Positions 33,701 through 42,074 of a DNA stretch of 64,000 nt are shown piece by piece. A program made the position numbers and the translations under genes. Position 1 is the first letter of the stretch. Each line of letters starts with the position of its first letter. Origin of the DNA: Actinomycetota bacterium (GTDB taxonomy: Bacteria > Actinomycetota > Thermoleophilia > Miltoncostaeales > Miltoncostaeaceae); NCBI GenBank assembly GCA_020636905.1, contig JACJWX010000001.1:1-64000 (forward strand). Reading direction: 5' to 3'. The notes under the pieces are model-generated. The model made no database searches. It was not told the DNA's origin and was given only the letters and a program-made list of their open reading frames with translations.

Positions 33701-35095
33701 TCAGCGGAGCAACCGCATCCCCCCGGACAGGCTTGCCTCGAGCGCGGCGAACGCCTCAGGGCAGAGCGCCGACCCGACCTCGGCGCGCATGATCCCCAGC
33801 GCCACGTCGACCGGCATCCCGTCCCGGTAGGGCCGATCGGCGGTGAGGGCGTCGAACACGTCGGCGGCGGCCAGGATGCGGGCGTCCCGCACGATCTCGT
33901 CTTCGCGGAGCCCCCGGTGGTAGCCCGTCCCGTCGAGTTTCTCGTGATGCGCTCCGGCAGCGGGCGCGATGTCCTCGAACGCGCGGACGCGCGAGAGGAT
34001 CTCCAGGGTGTGACGCGGATGCGTTGCGATGACGTCGCGTTCCGCGTCGGTCAGCCGTCCCGGCTTGTCCAGGATGGCCGTCGAGACCCCGAGCTTGCCG
34101 ATGTCGTGCAGCAGGCCCGCGCGCCGGAGGTCTCGAAGCTGCCGCGCGTCGTATCCCATGAGCCGCGCGATGGTGACCGCGTAGGCGGCGACATTGCGTG
34201 AGTGCGTTGCCGTGAACGCGGACTTGGCGTCGACCACCTGAGCGAAGGCTTCGGCGATGTGATCGAGCCGGGAGTGGTCCGACGGGAGCAACAGCGGCGC
34301 GGGTGACGAGTCCGCCACCACATTCGGGTCGTGGGCGTCCTCCAGCTGCTCCCACAGCGGGTCGTCGTCGGGAATCGCCAGGAACGCGTCGACGACCTCC
34401 GGATCGAACCACCTGCCGCGTCGCTTGCTCGCCATGGCCCGGGCCTCGTCACGGCCGAAGCTGGTGATGAACACCTCCGCCGTCTGGCAGAGGCAGGCGA
34501 TGCGGGCCAGCCGGGGGATGTCCTCGCCGCACAACCCCACCGGCTTCCCCTTGCCGTCCCAGTGTTCGTCCAGGGAGCGGACCACTTCCGCGGCCGCCGG
34601 TGGGAACCCGAGTTCCGCGACGATCTGCGCCCCGCGATGGCAACGCGCGTCGACGAGCCCGTCGTTGCGCGCCAGCTCCATCGCGACCTGCAGCGTCTTT
34701 CTCGCACGGAGCAGCGGGTTCCGGACCCCCACCCCGCGCGACACGTAGGGCAGCACCTCGCTGGCCCTGGTCCAGTCGATGAGCTTCCCCACCCGCTTCA
34801 GCTCGATGTCATCGGTGCCGAACAGGCGGGACATCCGCACGGCCGAGCTGGAACACCCGGAATCCTTGAGCAGCAGCGCGTAGTACAGCGACGAGACGTC
34901 CTCATCGGCGACGCCCAGGAGGCCCGCGATGTGGATGCCCAGCAGCGAGGTCCGCCCGGCGTGGCCTTCGGGCTGCCCCTCGGTCAGGTCGAGGGCGTGC
35001 GAGAGCGCCGACACGATCTCCGAGAGCTGAACCTGCTGCGGTCCGGCATCGGTGGCGTTGCCTGTGTGTTCGGTCCTGGAGTGGCCGTCTGACAT
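33701..35095 (-). CDS. Tandem HD-GYP domain protein (putative c-di-GMP phosphodiesterase)
   Basis: A 464-residue cytosolic protein. The C-terminal module (about 275-464) is a complete HD-GYP domain: THSRNVAAYAVTIARLMGY, LLHDIGK (H330-D331), ATHPRHTLEIL and HHEKLDGTGYHRG (383-395), so it may hydrolyse c-di-GMP. The N-terminal module (about 25-190) shows the same pattern in decayed form: KD for HD at 77-78 and DEHWDGKGKP for the GYP motif. The first half may be regulatory. No membrane or sensor domain is present. The ATG has no convincing ribosome site. Confidence 0.9.
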   Translation of the reverse strand: MSDGHSRTEHTGNATDAGPQQVQLSEIVSALSHALDLTEGQPEGHAGRTSLLGIHIAGLLGVADEDVSSLYYALLLKDSGCSSSAVRMSRLFGTDDIELKRVGKLIDWTRASEVLPYVSRGVGVRNPLLRARKTLQVAMELARNDGLVDARCHRGAQIVAELGFPPAAAEVVRSLDEHWDGKGKPVGLCGEDIPRLARIACLCQTAEVFITSFGRDEARAMASKRRGRWFDPEVVDAFLAIPDDDPLWEQLEDAHDPNVVADSSPAPLLLPSDHSRLDHIAEAFAQVVDAKSAFTATHSRNVAAYAVTIARLMGYDARQLRDLRRAGLLHDIGKLGVSTAILDKPGRLTDAERDVIATHPRHTLEILSRVRAFEDIAPAAGAHHEKLDGTGYHRGLREDEIVRDARILAAADVFDALTADRPYRDGMPVDVALGIMRAEVGSALCPEAFAALEASLSGGMRLLR

Positions 35096-35286
35096 CGGTC
35101 ACCAGCCCTGTTGCGGTCGCGGGGGATGGGATCGGGTAATCGAAACACGCCACACCGTGAGCGTGCGGTAATACCGAATGCATTCGTGCGGTTTCACACC
35201 ATCGGCACCGATGCGCGAGGCCTCAACCCCAAGCCGGCTCCACGGCTCCGGCGGTCGGTGGCCGACGCGGCCGCGGACCGCATCCC
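35096..35286. other. AT-richer intergenic region with palindrome
   Basis: This 191-nt gap upstream of the HD-GYP gene is less GC-rich than its surroundings. It contains the perfect 12-nt palindrome CGAATGCATTCG (35175-35186) flanked by two direct copies of GTGCGGT, and a short CATCG/CGATG hairpin. The palindrome may be an operator. A c-di-GMP riboswitch was considered and not supported. Confidence 0.35.
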
Positions 35287-35715
35287 TCACGACCGGGTCA
35301 AACCGAGCAACCAGCGGCGTTGCCAGGGCGTCTCCACGGATCGCGGGTGATGGCGCCGTCGAACCCATTCGACCGCCTGCGGCGGCGGGACGCCATCGAG
35401 GATGGCGAGAGCGCCGAGTGCCAGCCCCGTCCGGCCCACGCCACCCGGGCACCCGACCTCCACCGGCTCGTGGGCGCTGCGCGACCGCAGCTCCTCGATC
35501 GCGTCCATGAATGCCGGGACCTCGTCGGGCACCCAGAAATCCGGACACCGGATCCACCGGTGCTCCCACTCCAGGCCGCGGGGGCGGCGCCAGCTCAGGT
35601 ACACGCCGAACGACGGGGGTGGTTCACTCCGCTGCCGCAAGGAGCGGGCCCTCACCCGGCGGCCGGACGGGAGTTCCACGACACCGGGGTCGTCTGCGTT
35701 CCAGGGCTGCGCCAT
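35287..35715 (-). CDS. Protein-tyrosine/dual-specificity phosphatase-like protein
   Basis: A 142-residue protein with the Cys-based phosphatase P-loop CPGGVGRTG (CX5R), preceded by EPVEVG and followed by ALGALAILDGVPPPQAVEWVRRRH, the usual helix after the P-loop. A general-acid Asp could lie in the RCPDFWVPDEVPAF segment. This small family occurs in actinobacteria. The Nudix gene lies 34 nt upstream on the same strand and could be co-transcribed. Substrate unknown. Confidence 0.8.
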   Translation of the reverse strand: MAQPWNADDPGVVELPSGRRVRARSLRQRSEPPPSFGVYLSWRRPRGLEWEHRWIRCPDFWVPDEVPAFMDAIEELRSRSAHEPVEVGCPGGVGRTGLALGALAILDGVPPPQAVEWVRRRHHPRSVETPWQRRWLLGLTRS

Positions 35716-35749
35716 CGCGGACTCGTCCGGGCGTGCGGTGGCGGGACGC

Positions 35750-36196
35750 CTACCCGGCGACCTCGCGAAGCCAGTCGGTGGTGGCCGCGGGGAACAACGG
35801 CGGTGGCACCTCCTGATCGAACGGCCGCCACACGAGGGGATAGACGGTTCCGTCGGCTTCGGTCATGGTGGCGCCGGTCGCGGCAGGCATCGGGTCGAGG
35901 CGTCCGGTGAACAGGAACACCACCTCGTGACCCACACCGCTCTCGGCCCGGAAAATGCTCTCGACCACGGCAAGACGGCGGAGATCGTGGATGACCGCGC
36001 CGATCTCCTCGTCCACCTCGCGGTGGATGGCGTCATCGCCGGTTTCGCCGACCTCGACGCTGCCACCGATCAGCCGGTGGAACCCCTCGGGATTGGTGCG
36101 GCTCGGCGGAAACGCGATGACGGCGTGTGCGCTCAGATCGGCGTTCGGCGCGATGATCATCGACTTCACGCGGATGACTGCGGGTTTGACGCTCAT
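35750..36196 (-). CDS. Nudix hydrolase
   Basis: A 148-residue Nudix enzyme. The box is complete: GGSVEVGETGDDAIHREVDEEIGA contains G-x5-E-x7-REUxEExGU. The segment before it, AVIAFPPSRTNPEGFHRLI, and the later EVVFLFTGRL are typical of NUDIX proteins acting on nucleoside diphosphate derivatives, but substrate is not predictable. TAGGTT ends 6 nt before the ATG and no ribosome site is seen, so the message is probably leaderless. Confidence 0.9.
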   Translation of the reverse strand: MSVKPAVIRVKSMIIAPNADLSAHAVIAFPPSRTNPEGFHRLIGGSVEVGETGDDAIHREVDEEIGAVIHDLRRLAVVESIFRAESGVGHEVVFLFTGRLDPMPAATGATMTEADGTVYPLVWRPFDQEVPPPLFPAATTDWLREVAG

Positions 36197-36293
36197 CGGT
36201 CGAACCTACCGGCTCGACGGTGACGGGCGTCCAACCCCGGACGCTTCCGGGCGAATCTGCGGTCCCTGTGACCGGTCGGTGACATTCGGACGA

Positions 36294-36323
36294 TTGACGC
36301 CGTCGAAGCGACGCTCATAGGTT
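36294..36323 (+). promoter_or_regulatory. Promoter of the two-helix membrane protein
   Basis: TTGACG (36294-36299) and TAGGTT (36318-36323) are 18 nt apart. The expected transcript start leaves a leader of about 22 nt with GGAGGGGGA directly before the ATG at 36352. Confidence 0.65.
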
Positions 36324-36351
36324 CGATGAAAACCGACATTCTGGAGGGGGA

Positions 36352-36951
36352 ATGCAGCGAATACTTCGACTCGGAGGCGTGATCGCCGGAGTCATCCTGA
36401 TCGCATTCGGCATTGGATCGATCGTTCTCGGGATGAATGCCCGCGACACGGTTTCCACCGAGCTCTCGCGGGAGAACATCGTCGGCACACCGGACATGAA
36501 TCCGGCCGACACGAAGACGGCGCTCGAGGAGGCCAAACTCACCGACGTCTCGGCTCCGAGCTGCAACGTGGCCGGCAAGCCGATCAACAGCGGTGACGAG
36601 GCGCGGTGCTTTGCGTCGTACATGCGCATCCATGCACTGGAGAGCTCGGGTGGCCTCACCTACGCCGAGATGGGTCGCTTCGCACTGGCCAGCAATCCGG
36701 CCGATCCGAAGGGAACGAACGACACCGAGATGGCGGCGAAGAACGCTGACGGGAGCCCGCAGACCAACGGCCCCCGGCAGACCTGGGTGACCGAGACGGC
36801 GCTCGCGACCGCGCTCAACGTGTCGTACATGGCGGAGCAACTCGGTCTGTACACCATCGTGATCGGTATCGCGCTGCTCCTCACGGGCGTCGGACTCATC
36901 ATCGTCGCGCTTGGGCTCATCGACCGGTTCCCGGCCACCTCCGAGAGCTAG
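36352..36951 (+). CDS. Membrane protein with an extracellular domain between two helices
   Basis: A 199-residue protein with helices at about 8-28 and 165-188. The 135-residue loop between them should lie outside the cell; it contains two cysteines (APSCNVAG and EARCFASYM) that could form a disulfide, an aromatic/Met-rich helix (ASYMRIHALESSGGLTYAEM) and a Gly/Asn/Asp-rich stretch. GGAGGGGGA precedes the ATG, and a good promoter lies upstream. No family was recognised. It stands alone. Confidence 0.8.
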   Translation: MQRILRLGGVIAGVILIAFGIGSIVLGMNARDTVSTELSRENIVGTPDMNPADTKTALEEAKLTDVSAPSCNVAGKPINSGDEARCFASYMRIHALESSGGLTYAEMGRFALASNPADPKGTNDTEMAAKNADGSPQTNGPRQTWVTETALATALNVSYMAEQLGLYTIVIGIALLLTGVGLIIVALGLIDRFPATSES

Positions 36952-37027
36952 GACCTCCGGAAGACCGATCGGAATACCCCACGTTCCGATTGGCCTCCGG
37001 GTCAGCAGGTTGAGCGCATCTCCGCCG

Positions 37028-37056
37028 TTGGAAGGGCCGATCCGGCTCGCTACGCT
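37028..37056 (+). promoter_or_regulatory. Promoter giving a leaderless DUF1272 transcript
   Basis: TTGGAA (37028-37033) and TACGCT (37051-37056) are 17 nt apart, and the ATG follows 6 nt after the -10 box. This is the best-formed example of the leaderless pattern in the window. Confidence 0.6.
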
Positions 37057-37062
37057 CGCACC

Positions 37063-37323
37063 ATGCTGGAGCTGCGACCCAACTGCGAGTGCTGTGACCG
37101 TGACCTTCCGGTCGATGCCCCGGACGCATGGATCTGTACGTTCGAGTGCACCTGGTGTGGCGACTGTGCCAGGAACGTGCTCGGCATGGTCTGCCCGAAC
37201 TGCGACGGCAACCTGACCCCCCGCCCGATCCGGCCCGCGTCCGCGCTCACGGCGAATCCGGCATCGACGGTTCGTGTGCACAACCCCGATTGCCGCGCGA
37301 GGGCGACGACGCTCAGACGTTGA
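37063..37323 (+). CDS. DUF1272 zinc-ribbon-like protein
   Basis: An 86-residue protein with the DUF1272 pattern: MLELRPNCECCDRDLPVDAP, ICTFECTWCGDCARNVLG and VCPNCDGNL. Eight or nine cysteines in CxCC, CxxxC, CxxC and CxxC pairs should bind two zinc ions. The role is unknown. TACGCT ends 6 nt before the ATG. The 3' end overlaps the convergent ychF gene by 11 nt. Confidence 0.9.
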   Translation: MLELRPNCECCDRDLPVDAPDAWICTFECTWCGDCARNVLGMVCPNCDGNLTPRPIRPASALTANPASTVRVHNPDCRARATTLRR

Positions 37324-38398
37324 AGCGGAACTCCACCACGTCGCCGTCGGCCATCACGTAGTCCTTGCCTTCTACGCGGACTCGTCCGCGGGCCTTCGCC
37401 TCGGCCATCGACCCGGCGGCGTCGAGGTCGTTGAACGACACCACCTCGGCCTTGATGAAGCCGCGCTGGAAGTCGGTGTGGATGACTCCCGCGGCCTGCG
37501 GTGCGGTCCATCCCGTGTGGATCGTCCAGGCGCGTGATTCCTTCGGGCCGGCCGTGAGGTAGGTCTGGAGCCCGAGGGTGGTGAAGCCGACCCGAGCCAG
37601 CCGGTCGAGCCCGGACTCGTCCATGCCGACCGACTCGCGGAGCTCGGCTGCCTCGGCGTCGTCCAGCTCGGTGAGCTCCGCCTCCAGCTTGGCGTCGAGG
37701 AACACGGCTTCGGCGGGCGCGATGAGCTTCCGGAGGTCGGCCTGCAATGACTCGTCCTGGAGACCGTCCTCGTCGAGGTTGAAGACGTAGATGAAAGGCT
37801 TCGTGGTGAGCAGCTGCAGCGCCCGGGCGGCATCCATGTCGACGCCCGCCTCGGCGCCCCTGGCGTACAGGGTGTCGCCCGCCTCGAGTACCGCGTTCGC
37901 CCTGCGGGCGTTGTCGAGGGCCGGCTGGTTCTCCTTGCTGGCCCGCGCTTCCTTCTCCAGGCGCGGAATCGTCTTCTCCATCGTCTGGAGGTCGGCGAGC
38001 ACCAGCTCGGTGTTGATGGTCTCGATGTCGTCCGACGGGCTGACCCTGCCCTCGACGTGAACGACGTTGTCGTCCGGGAACGCGCGAATCACCTGGCAGA
38101 TCGCGTCGGCCTCGCGGATGTTGGCCAGGAACTGGTTCCCCAGCCCCTCGCCTTCGGACGCGCCGCGCACGATCCCCGCGATGTCGACGAACGACACCGT
38201 CGCGGGGAGGATGCGCTCGCTCCCGAAGATCTCGGCCAGGCGGTCGAGGCGCGCATCCGGGAGGGGAACCACGCCCACGTTCGGCTCGATGGTGGCGAAC
38301 GGGTAGTTGGCCGCCAGCACGTTGTTGCGGGTGAGCGCGTTGAAGAGCGTCGACTTGCCGACGTTCGGGAGCCCGACGATGCCGATGGTGAGTGCCAC
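37313..38398 (-). CDS. ychF: Redox-regulated ATPase YchF (OBG family)
   Basis: A 361-residue P-loop protein of the Obg family that prefers ATP and associates with ribosomes. Motifs: G1 GLPNVGKST, G3 DIAGIVRGASEGEGLGNQFL, and NLDE in place of NKxD, which explains the ATP preference. A coiled coil occupies the middle and a TGS domain ends in VEGKDYVMADGDVVEFRFNV. The GTG start has no ribosome site but TATGCT ends 8 nt upstream (leaderless). The frame remains open far upstream, but conservation starts here. Length matches the usual 363. Confidence 0.96.
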   Translation of the reverse strand: MALTIGIVGLPNVGKSTLFNALTRNNVLAANYPFATIEPNVGVVPLPDARLDRLAEIFGSERILPATVSFVDIAGIVRGASEGEGLGNQFLANIREADAICQVIRAFPDDNVVHVEGRVSPSDDIETINTELVLADLQTMEKTIPRLEKEARASKENQPALDNARRANAVLEAGDTLYARGAEAGVDMDAARALQLLTTKPFIYVFNLDEDGLQDESLQADLRKLIAPAEAVFLDAKLEAELTELDDAEAAELRESVGMDESGLDRLARVGFTTLGLQTYLTAGPKESRAWTIHTGWTAPQAAGVIHTDFQRGFIKAEVVSFNDLDAAGSMAEAKARGRVRVEGKDYVMADGDVVEFRFNV

Positions 38399-38481
38399 GG
38401 CGGGGGAGCATAGTGCGTGTGTCGGCCTCCGTGGGGCGCGCGGCCGGGAAGGTTCCGGCCTCTCGCGGCGCGGCCGCGGAG

Positions 38482-39303
38482 CTACAGCCGCACGACGCCC
38501 TCGATCGCCGTCACGGTGTCGCCGCCCACCCACACCCGGTCGTCGACCGTCTCGATGTGCACGCGACCGTCCCGCCCGAGGGCGGTCCCCTGACGCGCGA
38601 GGTAGCTCGGCGGCATGTGTCCCGCCCCGATGAGCCACTGGGCGAGCACGGCGTTGAGGCTGCCGGTGACCGGATCCTCGGGGACCCCGACTCCCGGGGC
38701 GAACATGCGCAGGTCGAGGTGCCACTCCGCACCGGCGACGGGCGCCGCGATTGCGAAGTGGCCGTCGCCCATTTCGCCGAGCAGGGGCCGGCATCCGTGA
38801 ACCAGCTCGGCGTCGCGGACCAGGAGCACCTGGAACACCGGGCCGTTGTCGAGCAGGTGGTGATCCACCACGTCGGCGTGGGTGATTCCCAGCACGTGGC
38901 ATGCCCGCTGGAACTCGGACCGATCGAGGGGTCGCAGCTCCCGTGGAGCGGGTGCCGCGAACGCGAGCCGATCGCCCCGCCGGATGGTCACGTTGCCGAT
39001 CGCGCATTGCTGGACCACGTCGTCCCCGGGAGGGACGCCGCCGGCGCCGAGCCACGCGTGACAGGAGCCGAGCGTGGGGTGCCCGGCGAACGGGATCTCC
39101 CGGGCCGGTGTGAAGATGCGCAGCCGGTAGTCGGCATCCGGGTCGGTCGGCGAGCAGACGAACGTCGTCTCCGAGAGGTTCGTCCAGTTCGCGAATGCCT
39201 GCATCACGTCGGTGGGGAGGTCATCGCCGTCGAGCACGACCGCGACCGGATTCCCGCGGTAGGGGATTGCGGTGAAGACATCGACCTGCGTGAAATTGCG
39301 CAT
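38482..39303 (-). CDS. PhzF-family isomerase/epimerase
   Basis: A 273-residue protein of the PhzF family (diaminopimelate-epimerase fold). Conserved pieces: FTQVDVFTAIPYRGNPVAVV, LSETTFVC (catalytic Glu), RIFTPAREIPFAGHPTLGSCHAWL and APGVGVPEDPVTGSLNAVLA. Family members catalyse isomerisations in secondary metabolism, but most, like this one outside a phenazine cluster, have no assigned substrate. TAGCAT ends 6 nt before the ATG (leaderless). Confidence 0.92.
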   Translation of the reverse strand: MRNFTQVDVFTAIPYRGNPVAVVLDGDDLPTDVMQAFANWTNLSETTFVCSPTDPDADYRLRIFTPAREIPFAGHPTLGSCHAWLGAGGVPPGDDVVQQCAIGNVTIRRGDRLAFAAPAPRELRPLDRSEFQRACHVLGITHADVVDHHLLDNGPVFQVLLVRDAELVHGCRPLLGEMGDGHFAIAAPVAGAEWHLDLRMFAPGVGVPEDPVTGSLNAVLAQWLIGAGHMPPSYLARQGTALGRDGRVHIETVDDRVWVGGDTVTAIEGVVRL

Positions 39304-39411
39304 GAGCGGATGCTACGGCGCCCGGCCGGGTATCGGGGCGAACCGTGTCCCGTATTTCGGCCGACGATCCGGCATCTCCAAGACAGACCGTCACCCACCG
39401 AGGAACCCACG

Positions 39412-40860
39412 ATGTCCCGCCTTCTGACTCGAATGGTGCTTGCCGGCATCGTCGCCGCTGCGGCGACGAGCCCCGCGCTCGCGGCACGAACGCAGCCGCG
39501 AACCGTCGCGGAGTGGCCCGCCGTGTCCGGATGGGTGCTGCCCGGTCCGGCCGGGGGCGTGGTGTCGGTGGGCACGATCTCCTACGACTATGCCGTGGCG
39601 GCATACCGCCTCGACGGTCGCAGGCGCTGGGCGAACGTCAGGAACCCCGACTGCGGCAATTGCGACGGGGGTCAGCTCCCCAAGCTGCGTCCCGATGGCC
39701 GCTACGGGCCGATCGGCCCCACCGGCGACGACTACTGGGCGGTGAGTCCGGCCGGGAAGCGTGTCGCCGGGTGCACCGGAGTGGTCACTGCGGACAACGG
39801 GTGCCTTTTCGCGACCGGCACGCGTGCGAACCTCTTCGACAGCATCCCGGCGCTGGTACGTCGAGAGGCGGACGGAACGATCTCGAGGACGACCCCCGAG
39901 GACGGCTTCCTCTGGACTCCGGAGTCCGATGACTGGCCCGAGGCGGTTCCCGACGAGAACGGCCGCGTCTACGCCTCGTACGGCGACACCTACACGGGGG
40001 CTCCGGACCGCGACCAGGCCCGAGTCGTCGCATACGACGCGAGCGGGCAGCCGATCATTCGGCGCACTACGCCCGCGTACGTCGTCGCGGGACTTGCGAG
40101 TGGCGTGCTGGCCAACCGTGACAACGCGGCAGTCGCCCTCAACGACGACCTCACCGACCGCTGGACGCTCCCGGTGTCGTTCGGGCACGCGGTGGAGGTC
40201 GCCCTGGATTCCTCGCGCGATCGTATGGTGGTGCGCATGAGGGCCGGTGGCCCCACCCGGGCGCGGATCGTGAACCAGTCGACGGGCGCCGTCGAGTGGA
40301 CCTCCCCGACGGGCTTCAGCAGCTCGGCGATTGCCGTCGGCGCGTCCGGAACGGTCTACGTCGCGCTCACGCGCAACGGACGAAGCCACGTCCGCGCCAT
40401 TGCGCCCGACGGGACGCTCGAGTGGGTGGTCGGCAGCGCCGGTGAGCAGGTCGGGATCCTCGAACACGCCAACGGCGACGTGCTGATCTCGTCGGAGACC
40501 GGGATCATGACCCGGCTCGATCCGAGCCGCCTGGTCCGCCTGCCGGCCCGGGGCACACTGGCCCTGACCCGGCGCACGATCCGCCGCGGGTGCGCCTACG
40601 CCGAGTGCGAGATCCTTCCCGGCCGCGGAGCGGTGCTCAAACTGAACCTGCCGTCGACCTCCCGCCTGCGATACCGGATCGTCCCCGACGGCACGCGCCC
40701 GCCCCGGTTCGGCACCCTGGTACGGGTCCCATCCGGCCGGAGCGCCGTCAGGATTCCGGTGTGGGCGACCCAACAAGTCGGGCCGTCACTCCTTCAGGTT
40801 CGCTGGAGTGACCGCGGACGGGCGCGCACCAGGGACTTCCCGATCGTCATCCGCAAGTAG
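39412..40860 (+). CDS. Secreted PQQ-like beta-propeller protein
   Basis: A 482-residue protein with a signal peptide (MSRLLTRMVLAGIVAAAATSPALAA). Blades with the quinoprotein-like pattern appear from about 50 to 370: AAYRLDGRRRWANVRNP, RVVAYDASGQPIIRRTTP and HVRAIAPDGTLEWVVGS. CTGVVTADNGC and RRGCAYAEC provide cysteine pairs for disulfides. The last 100 residues form an Arg-rich sandwich ending RARTRDFPIVIRK. A binding or structural surface role is likely; no enzyme motif was found. GAGGA precedes the ATG by 8 nt. Confidence 0.82.
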   Translation: MSRLLTRMVLAGIVAAAATSPALAARTQPRTVAEWPAVSGWVLPGPAGGVVSVGTISYDYAVAAYRLDGRRRWANVRNPDCGNCDGGQLPKLRPDGRYGPIGPTGDDYWAVSPAGKRVAGCTGVVTADNGCLFATGTRANLFDSIPALVRREADGTISRTTPEDGFLWTPESDDWPEAVPDENGRVYASYGDTYTGAPDRDQARVVAYDASGQPIIRRTTPAYVVAGLASGVLANRDNAAVALNDDLTDRWTLPVSFGHAVEVALDSSRDRMVVRMRAGGPTRARIVNQSTGAVEWTSPTGFSSSAIAVGASGTVYVALTRNGRSHVRAIAPDGTLEWVVGSAGEQVGILEHANGDVLISSETGIMTRLDPSRLVRLPARGTLALTRRTIRRGCAYAECEILPGRGAVLKLNLPSTSRLRYRIVPDGTRPPRFGTLVRVPSGRSAVRIPVWATQQVGPSLLQVRWSDRGRARTRDFPIVIRK

Positions 40861-40885
40861 CTCCGCCTGCGGGATCGCCGGCAAC

Positions 40886-40914
40886 GGCGGCCCGAGACGT
40901 CTTCGCGGGCCGCC
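40886..40914. terminator. Bidirectional terminator hairpin
   Basis: GGCGGCCCG (40886-40894) and CGGGCCGCC (40906-40914) form a perfect 9-bp stem with an 11-nt loop between the convergent propeller and alcohol-dehydrogenase genes. Confidence 0.7.
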
Positions 40915-40957
40915 CGCTCGGGGGTGCGGCCGGCCCGCGAAGCACCACGTCCAGGCC

Positions 40958-42004
40958 TCAGGCCGAGGCGACCTTCACGAGCGCCTTGATCGCCCGTCGT
41001 TCGTCCATCGCCGCATAGCCCTCGGCGATGTCGGCGAGCGGAACCACCAGGTCGAGCACGGGCGACGGGTCGAAGCTGCCCGCCAGCACGGCCTCCACCA
41101 GCTCCTGCAGGTAGGCCCGCGCCGGAGCGACCCCGCCGGTCAGGGCGATGTTGCGGTTGTACGCGTCCATCAGGTCGACGGCTTCCGACGGAACGCCGAC
41201 CTGTCCGACCGTGCCGCCGGGCCGGGCCACCGCGATGGCGGTGTCGAGCGCCGCGGCGGTACCGACACACTCGAGGACGTGAGGGGCGCCACCCCCGGTG
41301 AGTTCGTGGACGCGGGCCACGGCCGCAGGGCCACGCTCGTGCACCTCGTCGGTGGCGCCGAACCCGCGGGCGACCGCCAGCCGGTTCTCGTGGCGGCCCA
41401 TGATGATGATGCGCTCGGCCCCCAGTCGATGTGCCGCGAGGACCCCGCAGAGGCCGACCGCGCCGTCGCCGACGACCACCACCGTCGCGCCCTCGGAGAC
41501 ACCGGCGCTCCGGGCGGCGTGATGGCCGGTGCACACCACGTCGGTGAGCGGAGCGATTCTCGCGGCGAGGTCGTCGTCGCCCAGGTCCACGTCCGGCGGC
41601 AGCGCCACCAGCGTTCCGTCCGCCATGGGCACGCGAACCGCCTCACCCTGACCGCCATCGCGCTGACCGCCCCAGTACCCGCCGTTGAGGCACGACGTGT
41701 GCAGCCCCTCGTTGCAGAACTCGCACGTCCCGTCACTGAAGGCGAACGGGGCCACCACCGCGTCACCGGGGCGGATGGTCTGTACGTCGGCGCCCACGGC
41801 TTCGACGATGCCGATGAACTCGTGCCCGGTGCGCCCGCCCGGCGGTCCGTAGATGAGCAGTTCGCCGCGGTACGGCCACAGGTCGCTCCCGCACACACAC
41901 GCGTGGGTCACCCGCACCAGCGCGTCCGTCGAGGCGCTCAGCGCGGCGTCCGGTACATGGTCGACACGCATGTCGCGCGGACCGTGGAACACCGTTGCTC
42001 TCAT
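40958..42004 (-). CDS. Zinc-dependent alcohol dehydrogenase
   Basis: A 348-residue medium-chain dehydrogenase. Catalytic zinc ligands: Cys in HACVCGSDLW and His/Glu in GRTGHEFIG. The structural zinc loop reads SDGTCEFCNEGLHTSC, with Asp where the first Cys usually stands, a variant common in actinobacterial members. The NAD(P) site is VVVVGDGAVGLCGVLAA. The substrate is an unknown alcohol or aldehyde. It lies 70 nt downstream of the epimerase operon and might be read through from it. GAGGGT rather than TAnnnT is found 6 nt before the ATG. Confidence 0.92.
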   Translation of the reverse strand: MRATVFHGPRDMRVDHVPDAALSASTDALVRVTHACVCGSDLWPYRGELLIYGPPGGRTGHEFIGIVEAVGADVQTIRPGDAVVAPFAFSDGTCEFCNEGLHTSCLNGGYWGGQRDGGQGEAVRVPMADGTLVALPPDVDLGDDDLAARIAPLTDVVCTGHHAARSAGVSEGATVVVVGDGAVGLCGVLAAHRLGAERIIIMGRHENRLAVARGFGATDEVHERGPAAVARVHELTGGGAPHVLECVGTAAALDTAIAVARPGGTVGQVGVPSEAVDLMDAYNRNIALTGGVAPARAYLQELVEAVLAGSFDPSPVLDLVVPLADIAEGYAAMDERRAIKALVKVASA

Positions 42005-42074
42005 GTCGCGACCCTCTCACCCGTGGGGGACGATGTGCCACCCGAACGGGTCGGCTCGTCCAGGATGCCCGCCG

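Noticed and set aside
35096..35286. c-di-GMP (GEMM) riboswitch upstream of the HD-GYP gene
   Set aside because: The conserved GEMM segments and tetraloop arrangement are absent on the minus strand.
38399..39055. Upstream extension of the ychF frame
   Set aside because: The added 219 residues are Arg/Pro-rich shadow of PhzF coding sequence. YchF conservation begins exactly at the GTG at 38398, and the length then matches the family.
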